Shown: in pieces, positions 1 to 7,097 of the stretch
How the letters are laid out: each line of letters begins with the position of its first letter
Position numbering within the stretch: the first letter of the stretch is position 1
Assembly: GCA_945957305.1 (NCBI GenBank)
Contig: CAMFLN010000074.1
Span: 1-8,986 of the forward strand
Length of the DNA stretch: 8,986 nt
Source of the DNA: an uncultured Planctomycetaceae bacterium
GTDB lineage: Bacteria; Planctomycetota; Planctomycetia; Pirellulales; JACPPG01
Direction of reading: 5' to 3'
Program-made: the position numbers and the translations under genes
Notes under the pieces: generated by a model
Seen by the model: the letters and a program-made list of their open reading frames with translations, nothing else
What the model was told of the DNA's origin: nothing
Database searches by the model: none

Positions 1-1437
<1,437 letters not shown>

Positions 1438-1743
1438 TAGATCCAATTCTCTCCCCGACGCCTTTTCAGACAGCCCCAGCCATAACAGCCACAGCCACCT
1501 GAACACACGAGAGGAAAAGCGTTGAATCGGTGGGCTACTTGATCCATCAGACCGCCCCAAGCGCTGGGACGAACTGACAATCATGTAACGATATCGATCC
1601 ACGGCCAAGCTGCGTAATTCGTCGTCGAACAAGTCCGCCGACGGCCTACTCAGCCCGCCGCTACTAAGTGCCGTAGAGAACCAGCCCGCGCGTCTCTCAA
1701 CGCACTGGCTGACTCTTTATTAGATGCCACTTTTACCACAACC

Positions 1744-1758
1744 AAATTGTCAAAGAAC
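1744..1758 (-). promoter_or_regulatory. boxA-like antitermination element in the 23S leader
   Basis: The minus strand reads GTTCTTTGACAATTT, very close to the boxA of bacterial rRNA leaders (E. coli GCTCTTTAACAATTTA). BoxA in RNA is bound by NusB-NusE and helps RNA polymerase pass Rho-dependent terminators in untranslated rRNA operons. A G/T-rich stretch follows immediately downstream, as is common after boxA. It lies between the candidate promoter (about 250 nt upstream) and the 23S 5' end (about 306 nt downstream), where a leader element would be expected. The same bases contain TTGACA, so a promoter -35 is the alternative reading, with TAATAA at 1722-1717 as -10. That spacing is 25 nt, too long, unless TTGGTT (1745-1740, 17 nt) is used instead. 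Confidence 0.6.
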
Positions 1759-1889
1759 GCGAAAGCCGACAGCCCTGCGGCCACCGGCTCACCTGTCGGT
1801 TGGACAGAGGCGTGCCCCGCATCAAAACCAAGCGACGAAAACATCGCTCGTTCGATCCGGAACAGGCCTCTGGCCAGCCCTCACTGCGC

Positions 1890-1964
1890 CATACCTGCTG
1901 CGCCCGATCCTGTCGGGCCCAATTCTGCAGACCCCAATTCTGCAGAGCCCTGCCCTGCAACCCC
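1890..1964. repeat. Degenerate 15-bp tandem repeat, about five units
   Basis: Five consecutive 15-nt units can be aligned from 1890 to 1964. The two central ones, 1920-1934 (CAATTCTGCAGACCC) and 1935-1949 (CAATTCTGCAGAGCC), differ at one position; the flanking units are more diverged (for example CATACCTGCTGCGCC at 1890). The period is a multiple of three, so every frame through it gives a pentapeptide periodicity, which makes spurious frames look protein-like. It lies inside the presumed 23S leader, downstream of the promoter. No function is evident. Confidence 0.6.
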
Positions 1965-2009
1965 CTCGGCTCCCCACTGAGCACTCTTGGCCCTCATGGG
2001 GAAACGGCG

Positions 2010-2038
2010 AGTATACAGATCCTGGCCCTACCTGTCAA
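2010..2038 (-). promoter_or_regulatory. Strong sigma70-type promoter, probably for 23S rRNA
   Basis: On the minus strand a perfect -35 TTGACA (2038-2033) is followed after exactly 17 nt by a -10 TATACT (2015-2010; five of six consensus bases). The bases just after the -10 are CGCCG, a GC-rich discriminator typical of stringently controlled rRNA promoters. Upstream of the -35 are A-tracts on the minus strand (AAAA around 2059-2056, AAAAAA around 2069-2064), in the place of an UP element. Transcription would start near 2003 and run towards the 23S gene, with no protein gene between. This is by far the best promoter match in the window. That it drives the rRNA is inferred from position and architecture. 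Confidence 0.7.
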
Positions 2039-2268
2039 AGCGTCCCACACAGAACTTTTCGGCTTTTTTGCGCCGGCGGTCACTGCTGATCCAGCCGCGC
2101 CCGTCGGCCGTCGCAAGCTCTACTGCCAAGCGAGGTAACGCCGAGCAATCGCGATCGGCCGGGCTCTCCGCAATTGCGAAAAGCTTGAGCCGTGACGTGC
2201 GGTGCAGACTGATTTCTACGTCCAACCCGGCCCTTAGTTCAACCCCCGGCGACAGATTTTTTTGCCCC

Positions 2269-2286
2269 CTGAATTTCGCAATTCAG
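2269..2286. other. Small hairpin downstream of the gluconolactonase-like gene
   Basis: CTGAATT, a TCGC loop, then AATTCAG make a perfect 7-bp stem (9 bp as minus-strand RNA, counting one G-U pair), 11 nt past the stop codon of the minus-strand gene. It is not followed by a U-run on that strand (GGGGGC then A7), so it does not qualify as an ordinary intrinsic terminator. It could act as a 3'-end stabiliser or be incidental. Confidence 0.3.
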
Positions 2287-2296
2287 AGCCCTTGGT

Positions 2297-3268
2297 TCAA
2301 CCTTGCCAGCGCGGGTAAGCCACTTGCCCGGCGTGATCAACGCGCGTCTTGATCACGGACTTTCCGGCCGTCACGTAGATCGTCCGCCCGTCGGTGCCGC
2401 CGAAAGCCAAATTGGTAATCACATCCTCGTAGATCGGCACGCGGGCCAGCAACTCGCCCGCCGGCGAGAGCACGTAGATGCCCGGCGGCACATCCCCCGT
2501 TTCATGAGGTCCGCGGGCCGCCATCACTCCGGCAGCTACATAGAGATTGCCCGCCACGTCGAGTCGCATGCCGTCGCCGCCGCGCCCCGGGGCAAAATCG
2601 TAGACCAGACGCTGCCCATGCGGATTCCCCTGTTCGTCGAGTTCAAAGGCCCAAACCTTGCGATTTCCCTCCGCCGTCGGACAACTATCGATGACGTATA
2701 GGTGACGACAATCTTGGGTCACCGCGATGCCATTGGGGCGATCGACCTGCGGCTGCTCAATGATCCGCGTCACCTTGCCGTCGAGGTCAATGCGGTAGAC
2801 CCCCTCTTCGCGCATCTCCATGATCGAACGATCGAAGTAGCACGGATCGGTAAAGTAAATCCGTCCGCGGCCGTCGACGCAGATATCGTTGGGCGAGTTA
2901 TAGCGGACGCCGCGATAGCGATCTGTAACTACCGTGTATTCGCCGGTCGCCAGGTTGGTGCGCGTCACGCGACGCCCGCCGCCGGGTCCGAATTCCGCTC
3001 CTTCGCAGTGATACAGCCGCCCCTCGCGGTCGAAGGTCTGGCCATTGGTGCGATGACTGGGCTCGCGAAATACGGAGAGCGTGCCGTCAGCCGCGAGCTT
3101 CATGATTCGGTTGTTCATGATGTCCGAGAAGTACAGGTTCTCGTCGGCATCAACCGCCGGCCCCTCAGTAAACGCCAGGCACACGGGGGTTTTAAACCGA
3201 GCTTCCACGGCCGCGGCGGGCAACGGAATATGGTCGAATTTGCTCATGTTCAGTTCGCGGAATTTCAC
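2297..3268 (-). CDS. SMP-30/gluconolactonase family protein
   Basis: Predicted six-bladed beta-propeller of the SMP-30/gluconolactonase/LRE family, whose members hydrolyse sugar lactones or related esters with one bound divalent metal. Length (323 aa) is normal. The metal ligands known from the family can be placed: Glu35 in TEGP, Asn127 in NSPND, Asn179 in RPNG and Asp232 in GDGMRLD. NSPND and DRPNG are strongly diagnostic. No signal peptide is visible, so the product is probably cytoplasmic, unlike three of its neighbours. The start is uncertain: GTG at 3268 has GGAAA almost adjacent, while an in-frame ATG at 3247 (protein beginning MSKFDHIPLP, 316 aa) has no clear ribosome binding site. 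The gene stands alone, divergent from the LRR gene. The true substrate cannot be read from sequence; gluconolactone is only the family archetype. Confidence 0.9.
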   Translation of the reverse strand: MKFRELNMSKFDHIPLPAAAVEARFKTPVCLAFTEGPAVDADENLYFSDIMNNRIMKLAADGTLSVFREPSHRTNGQTFDREGRLYHCEGAEFGPGGGRRVTRTNLATGEYTVVTDRYRGVRYNSPNDICVDGRGRIYFTDPCYFDRSIMEMREEGVYRIDLDGKVTRIIEQPQVDRPNGIAVTQDCRHLYVIDSCPTAEGNRKVWAFELDEQGNPHGQRLVYDFAPGRGGDGMRLDVAGNLYVAAGVMAARGPHETGDVPPGIYVLSPAGELLARVPIYEDVITNLAFGGTDGRTIYVTAGKSVIKTRVDHAGQVAYPRWQG

Positions 3269-3276
3269 TTTTCCAG

Positions 3277-3357
3277 TTAGCCGCCGGGATTTCTCGGCGG
3301 TCGCGACGCACGGCCGTTATAGCCGAGAAAATCCCGCCGAACGAGTTCGGCGGCTAA
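3277..3357. repeat. 81-bp inverted-repeat element (REP/BIME- or MITE-like)
   Basis: The element is bounded by a perfect 10-bp inverted repeat, TTAGCCGCCG (3277-3286) and CGGCGGCTAA (3348-3357). Inside are two hairpins: CCGCCG/CGGCGG at 3281-3300 with an 8-nt loop, and CCGCCGAA-CGAG-TTCGGCGG at 3334-3353 (8 bp, 4-nt loop). The cores GGGATTTCTCGG and CCGAGAAAATCCC are also near-complementary, so the whole can fold back on itself. It sits just upstream of the gluconolactonase-like start, within its probable 5' leader, between two divergent genes. The design resembles paired REP sequences or a miniature transposable element. No transposase is present. Confidence 0.7.
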
Positions 3358-3427
3358 ATGGATTACAGCGCGTCGGCTGCAAAACTCACTTCTCTCATAC
3401 GACGTGCTCGGCCCCGCTACAACCGCA

Positions 3428-3457
3428 TTGACGCTAGCAAAGCGTTTCCCCTAGACT
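3428..3457 (+). promoter_or_regulatory. Candidate promoter of the LRR protein gene
   Basis: TTGACG (3428-3433; five of six -35 bases) and TAGACT (3452-3457; four of six -10 bases) are separated by 18 nt, about 48 nt upstream of the GTG start at 3506. Position and spacing suit a housekeeping promoter, but the -10 is weak and a match of this quality can occur by chance. Confidence 0.35.
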
Positions 3458-3505
3458 CCCCGCCGGTCCAGAGCGGCTGAATCCGATACTCTTATCGCGC
3501 GGAAC

Positions 3506-4918
3506 GTGGCGGTGCATCACCGACTGCTGATTGCTTCGTTGTGCATGACGTGCGGCCTTGCGTTGCCGCAAGCCGCGCTGCGCGCCGCGGACGACGAGCC
3601 GGTGATAGCAGCCATCGACGACGACGATGCAACGATCGAGTCGCTGGCGCCTGATGCCGATTCGCTCCGCATCGATCAACTCGATACGACAGAGAAACCA
3701 CCAACGAGGCGATCCTCTCCGCCACGCAGCAAGCCTGCCGCTGCGCCGGTGCGTTCCGCCAGTGCAACGCGTGCATCACCACGCTCGGCGCCTCCGCCTC
3801 GCAGTTTGCCCACGCCGGCGGATGCCAAACATGCCGAGGCGGCGGTAATCGCGCGCGGCGCCGATGTCGAAGTCGTGCAAACGCCGACCGGACGACAATT
3901 GAAGCTCGTACGCTGGAACGGCGGCGACGAAGGGCTCGAACAATTACAAAACCTGCCCGAGCTGCTGTGGCTCGACCTCGAAGGAACCGCGATCACCGAT
4001 GCCGGTATGGCAAAGATCGGACTGCTGACGCGGCTGCAGGGATTGAAGCTCGGCCATACGCGCATCACCGATCGCGGCCTGGTTTACCTGCGCACGCTGC
4101 GCGCGCTCGAGGGATTGTCCCTCGTGGGCACGCAGATCACCGGGGCCGGCCTCGTGCATCTCGGTCCGGTAGCGCAACTTCGCATGCTCAATCTTTCCGA
4201 AACCGCGATTGGCGACGAAGGGTTGTCGCACCTCAAGCAGCATCGCCACCTGGACGAGTTGTATCTCAACGAGGCGGAAATCACCGACGCAGGGCTCGCT
4301 CACCTCAAGACGCTCGTCCGGCTGCGCTCCTTGCAACTCTCCGGCAACGAGATCACCGACACCGGCCTGACTCATTTGCGCAACAATCCGCAGATCGAGA
4401 ACCTGTGGCTCGGCGATTCCGCAGTCGGCGACGACGGCCTGAAATATCTGCACCTGCTACCGCGGCTCAAGCACCTGTTTCTCACCGGCACCGCGATCAC
4501 TGACGCCGGCATCGAACAATTGCTGACGCTCCGGGCGCTGGTCTGGCTGGACGTCGGCGACACCTCGATCACCGACGAAGGACTGTCGCAGATTTCGAAC
4601 ATGGCACGACTCGAAATGCTGGTCCTCGACGGTACGCAGATCACTAATGCCGGCGCCAATCAATTAGTGGCGCTGCCGAGCCTCGGGTACCTGGGCCTGG
4701 CCCGCACCGAGGTGGACGATCGCGCACTGCCGGCCATCGCGCGGTTGCAATCGCTAGAGGTTCTCAATCTCGACGACACCACCGTCAGCGACGCCGGACT
4801 GGCGACCTTGGCGCAGTTGACGCAACTGCATTCGCTCAGCCTGCAAGGGACGCGTGTTTCGGCGCCGCGCGTGGCTGAAACCTTCCGGGGGCGGCCAAAG
4901 CTCCATATCGTGCGCTAG
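3506..4918 (+). CDS. Secreted leucine-rich-repeat protein, 24-residue repeats
   Basis: A 470-aa protein in three parts. Residues 1-27 form a signal peptide (MAVHHRLLIASLCMTCGLAL..., likely cut after ALRA). Residues 28-110 are acidic, then Pro/Arg/Ser/Ala-rich, and look like a flexible linker. Residues about 130-466 are fourteen consecutive 24-residue leucine-rich repeats of pattern LxxLxLxxTxITDxGLxxLxxLxx; the first and last are degenerate and probably act as caps. There is no gap or length change in the register. Such LRRs (LRR_6/GALA-like) form a curved solenoid used for protein binding; I see no catalytic domain, membrane anchor or sorting motif. The start is GTG with only a weak CGGA upstream; a second in-frame GTG lies at 3512. 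The TAG stop (4916-4918) lies inside the left terminal repeat of the 159-bp element. The partner is unknown. Confidence 0.9.
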   Translation: MAVHHRLLIASLCMTCGLALPQAALRAADDEPVIAAIDDDDATIESLAPDADSLRIDQLDTTEKPPTRRSSPPRSKPAAAPVRSASATRASPRSAPPPRSLPTPADAKHAEAAVIARGADVEVVQTPTGRQLKLVRWNGGDEGLEQLQNLPELLWLDLEGTAITDAGMAKIGLLTRLQGLKLGHTRITDRGLVYLRTLRALEGLSLVGTQITGAGLVHLGPVAQLRMLNLSETAIGDEGLSHLKQHRHLDELYLNEAEITDAGLAHLKTLVRLRSLQLSGNEITDTGLTHLRNNPQIENLWLGDSAVGDDGLKYLHLLPRLKHLFLTGTAITDAGIEQLLTLRALVWLDVGDTSITDEGLSQISNMARLEMLVLDGTQITNAGANQLVALPSLGYLGLARTEVDDRALPAIARLQSLEVLNLDDTTVSDAGLATLAQLTQLHSLSLQGTRVSAPRVAETFRGRPKLHIVR

Positions 4919-5072
4919 CAGCCTGTTGAAAAACTCAACGGGCTGCGCGATGGCATGGATGCGATCTCAAAATGACGACCTAAGTCGTTATTTTGCGAGC
5001 CGTGCGAAGCTGTGCGTCGCACTTGGCGAGGTTGAAAAATGCCACGAGGGCATTTTTCAACAGGCTGCTAGC
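4914..5072. repeat. 159-bp element with 20-bp terminal inverted repeats (MITE-like)
   Basis: The left end GCTAGCAGCCTGTTGAAAAA (4914-4933) is the exact reverse complement of the right end (5053-5072). Three hairpins lie inside: 4919-4945 (10 bp with one G-U pair), 4969-4994 (AAAATGACGAC/GTCGTTATTTT, CTAA loop, 11 bp with one G-U pair), and 5031-5061 (GTTGAAAAATGCC/GGCATTTTTCAAC, ACGAG loop, 13 bp, perfect). No open frame of use is inside, so it is non-autonomous. Both outer edges carry CTAG within GCTAGC, which could be a target duplication or part of the repeat. It lies between the LRR and PQQ genes, and transcripts of the LRR gene would end in its hairpins, which may protect or terminate the 3' end although no U-run follows them. 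Confidence 0.8.
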
Positions 5073-5206
5073 CGCCCGGCCAGACCACGGCTGTACGCAC
5101 GCACTCCGGGGATGCTAGGGCTGACTCGATTCGTCAGCTATCCTTTACCGGGAGCGCGGTCCTTTGGTTGCGCCCGCGTCATGTTAATCGCCCTCCGGAT
5201 GGTTCC

Positions 5207-6475
5207 ATGCCAAGCAACTCACGATCGCTAGCCAACACGCTATGTTTTGGCGAACTGACCTGGCTGCGCGCCGTGTGGATCGTCGTCGTTGTGGGGAACT
5301 TATGGGGGACCGCAGCATTCGCCGGCGACTGGCCCCAGTTTCGCGGACCTGACGGACAAGGACATTCGTCCGAGGTCGGTTTGCCGGTCGAGTGGAGCGA
5401 AACTGAGCACGTTGCCTGGAAATGCCCGGTCGAGGGTTTAGGTTGGTCCTCCCCCGTCGTTCAGGGAAATGACATCTGGCTGACGACCGCCGTCCTGGAC
5501 AAGGGCTCGCTGCAGTTGGTGCGCGTCGAGGCCCGGACGGGCCAAGTGGTTACCACGACCGAAGTGTTTCACAAGGACGACCTGGGGCCGATTCACGCCA
5601 AGAACAGTCATGCGTCGCCCACACCGTTTATCGACGGCGATCGGATCTACGTCCATTTCGGTGCTCACGGCACCGCTTGCCTTTCGACCGCGGGCGAGGT
5701 CCTCTGGCGCAATCAGGAACTCGCCTATGACCATCGACACGGACCGGCGGGCTCGCCCATCGTCTGGCATGACCTGGTCATCGTCAGCTGCGACGGCACC
5801 GACAAGCAGTTCGTCGTGGCGCTCGATAAGAAGTCCGGCGAAATCCGCTGGCGCACCGATCGCAACGGCCGCATGGCTTACTCGACTCCGCTGGCGATCA
5901 CCGTGGACGGCACGGAACAGGTCATCAGTCCTGGCGGAGACCAAGTCGTCGGCTACGCGCCGGCGACGGGTGAAGAAATCTGGCGCTTCCGCTACGACGG
6001 CTATTCGGTTGTGCCGCGGCCGGTCTATGGTCACGGCTTGGTTTTCGTCAGCTCGGCGTACGACTCGCCGGTGCTGTACGCCATTCGCCTGCCAGGCCAG
6101 GGTGATATCACAGAAACCGCCGCGGCCTGGTCGATGCGGCGCGGTGCGCCGAACAATCCCTCGGTCTTGCTTGTGGGGGATGAACTATATGTCGTCAGCG
6201 ACCTGGGCATCGCCACGTGCGTCGACGCCCGGACCGGCGAGCAGCATTGGCAAACGCGCCTGGGAGGCGGCTTTTCCGCCTCGCCGCTAGCAGCCGAAGG
6301 TCGTGTTTACTTCACGAACGAAGAGGGACTGACCACCGTGGTCGAAGCAAGCAAGGAACTGAAGAAGCTCGCTGAAAACCGTATCGAGGGACGGACATTG
6401 GCGTCATTGGCGACTGCGGACGGCGCGATCTTCCTGCGCACCGATGCGGCCCTCTACCGGTTGGAAGCAAAATAG
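5207..6475 (+). CDS. Secreted PQQ-like beta-propeller repeat protein
   Basis: A 422-aa protein with a signal peptide (hydrophobic core about residues 20-38, likely cut AAFA|GDW), followed by the WPQFRGPDGQG motif that opens many planctomycete PQQ-like/BamB-like proteins. Propeller blades of the PQQ_2 type are marked by repeated (D/A)xxTGExxW motifs: GEVLW (163-167), GEIRW (211-215), GEEIW (255-259) and GEQHW (344-348). The fold is an extracytoplasmic beta-propeller. In BamB it serves outer-membrane protein assembly; in quinoprotein dehydrogenases it binds PQQ. I see no dehydrogenase-type catalytic motif or cytochrome CxxCH, so a binding or scaffold role is more likely than an enzyme. I chose ATG 5207 over an in-frame TTG at 5168 because the extra 13 residues would make the signal's N-region unusually long. 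The ribosome binding site is weak (CCGGA). The gene follows the MITE-like element and is probably transcribed alone. Confidence 0.9.
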   Translation: MPSNSRSLANTLCFGELTWLRAVWIVVVVGNLWGTAAFAGDWPQFRGPDGQGHSSEVGLPVEWSETEHVAWKCPVEGLGWSSPVVQGNDIWLTTAVLDKGSLQLVRVEARTGQVVTTTEVFHKDDLGPIHAKNSHASPTPFIDGDRIYVHFGAHGTACLSTAGEVLWRNQELAYDHRHGPAGSPIVWHDLVIVSCDGTDKQFVVALDKKSGEIRWRTDRNGRMAYSTPLAITVDGTEQVISPGGDQVVGYAPATGEEIWRFRYDGYSVVPRPVYGHGLVFVSSAYDSPVLYAIRLPGQGDITETAAAWSMRRGAPNNPSVLLVGDELYVVSDLGIATCVDARTGEQHWQTRLGGGFSASPLAAEGRVYFTNEEGLTTVVEASKELKKLAENRIEGRTLASLATADGAIFLRTDAALYRLEAK

Positions 6476-6505
6476 CGCTGCCGCGTCGCGACGGCCGACA
6501 GGCGA

Positions 6506-6769
6506 TTATTCTTCTTTCTCTTCTGGTGCGTTGCGTTCCAGGGCGGCGAGAGCGCTGACAACCGCCAGCCCTACGAAGAACAACACCCACACGATCCCCA
6601 CGACCAAGGCCAGGCGGTCGAAGGTCACGGCGCCGTTTGCGTCCCCCAGGGCGGCAAGCAGCCTGCCAGTCGTCACAATCAATACGATCGCGATGGGCAG
6701 GAACAAAGTCCCCGCCAGCAAGCGTATTAATAAACGTCGCAAATCTGGCTGCACGCCACGTTCCTTCAC
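6506..6769 (-). CDS. Small two-helix membrane protein, unknown function
   Basis: An 82-87-aa hypothetical protein. It has two hydrophobic segments (about residues 13-38 and 52-76 of the longer form) joined by a short polar loop, a basic N-terminus (RRLLIRLL), and a strongly acidic C-terminal tail (ERNAPEEKEE). That layout predicts a helical hairpin in the inner membrane. I recognise no family. There are two GTG starts: 6769 has no ribosome binding site, while 6754 has AAGGA (6766-6762) exactly 7 nt upstream, so the 82-aa form beginning VQPDLRRLL is the more likely product. The gene converges on the PQQ-protein gene with only 30 bp between stops; that gap holds a CGTCGCGACG palindrome (6484-6493). 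Hydrophobic patterning, charge asymmetry and a good ribosome binding site argue that it is real. Confidence 0.65.
   Translation of the reverse strand: MKERGVQPDLRRLLIRLLAGTLFLPIAIVLIVTTGRLLAALGDANGAVTFDRLALVVGIVWVLFFVGLAVVSALAALERNAPEEKEE
6762..6766 (-). promoter_or_regulatory. Ribosome binding site favouring the start at 6754
   Basis: AAGGA on the minus strand ends 7 nt before the GTG at 6754, which is optimal spacing. The in-frame GTG at 6769 lies upstream of this site and has nothing comparable. This is one of the clearer Shine-Dalgarno matches in a window where most starts have weak ones. Confidence 0.5.
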
Positions 6770-7097
6770 TTGATCGGAAATCGACTCTCTGTTCGTTTTT
6801 GAGTCCTATCCACGTAGAGAATCCAGCGTCGCCCGCGACGGTGTGCCCCGGGGATCCGGGGTCATTCTGCGACCGCCCCTCCCAGCTGTCAATCGGACGG
6901 CGGCAGGGCCAAAGCAGCGTATTACATTGACTCGCGAGCAGGGCGAGGGACAATAAAAAAGAGAAAAGTGCAGCCCGTCAAACGGCCCAGGAAAATCGTT
7001 TTCTAGCGTTCGAAACTGCGGCGGCACTGGTGGCTGCCGTGAAGCGGCGGCCCCCTTGCTGACCATTCTTGTCGGAACCATTCTGCGGACGCAGAGA
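6770..7097. other. 328-bp divergent intergenic region
   Basis: This lies between the minus-strand small membrane protein and the plus-strand hydrolase. No credible open frame is seen. It contains a candidate plus-strand promoter (6927-6954), an A-rich segment after it (AATAAAAAAGAGAAAAG, 6952-6968), and a short duplicated octamer ACCATTCT at 7062-7069 and 7077-7084, just before the hydrolase start. I found no convincing promoter for the minus-strand gene and no strong inverted repeat. Confidence 0.6.
6927..6954 (+). promoter_or_regulatory. Candidate promoter of the alpha/beta hydrolase gene
   Basis: TTGACT (6927-6932; five of six) and GACAAT (6949-6954; four of six) are 16 nt apart and followed by an A-rich initial transcribed region. 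Transcription would begin near 6961 and give a 5' leader of about 137 nt. The match is moderate and could be fortuitous. Confidence 0.3.

Larger units (their letters stand above)
1438..2296. other. 859-bp gene-free region: 23S rRNA leader plus spacer
   Basis: There is no convincing protein gene here. The open frames on both strands are short, overlap each other, and lack the codon pattern of the neighbouring genes. There is no 16S 3' end (no anti-Shine-Dalgarno CCTCC region) and I find no tRNA fold, so this is not an ordinary 16S-23S spacer. From the 23S outward it holds a GGCTGT-rich stretch (about 1470-1502), a boxA-like element (1744-1758), a 15-bp tandem repeat (1890-1964), a strong minus-strand promoter (2010-2038), and a small hairpin next to the end of the gluconolactonase-like gene (2269-2286). 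The part from about 2003 to 1438 is best read as a leader of roughly 565 nt transcribed ahead of 23S. Confidence 0.7.

Noticed and set aside
1717..1753. A possible second 23S promoter (TTGGTT or TTGACA with TAATAA).
   Set aside because: TTGACA here is 25 nt from TAATAA and is better explained as part of boxA; TTGGTT with 17 nt is only a weak match.
1724..2352. Several overlapping plus-strand open frames of 77-121 codons.
   Set aside because: They overlap in different frames, lack the codon pattern of neighbours, carry no ribosome binding site I trust, and owe their repetitive look to the 15-bp tandem repeat.
2702..3280. A 192-codon plus-strand open frame opposite the gluconolactonase-like gene.
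   Set aside because: The minus frame has clear SMP-30 motifs and metal ligands; the plus frame is its antisense shadow.
3316..3321. TATAAC on the minus strand as a -10 for the gluconolactonase-like gene.
   Set aside because: No -35 at acceptable spacing, and the bases are part of the inverted-repeat element.
5120..5138. GCTGAC/GTCAGC inverted repeat with 7-nt loop upstream of the PQQ-protein gene, as an operator.
   Set aside because: A 6-bp stem is common by chance and no promoter could be positioned around it.
7062..7084. Octamer ACCATTCT repeated 15 nt apart before the hydrolase start, as a regulator site.
   Set aside because: Two short copies without symmetry or a matching known site are too little to support a call.
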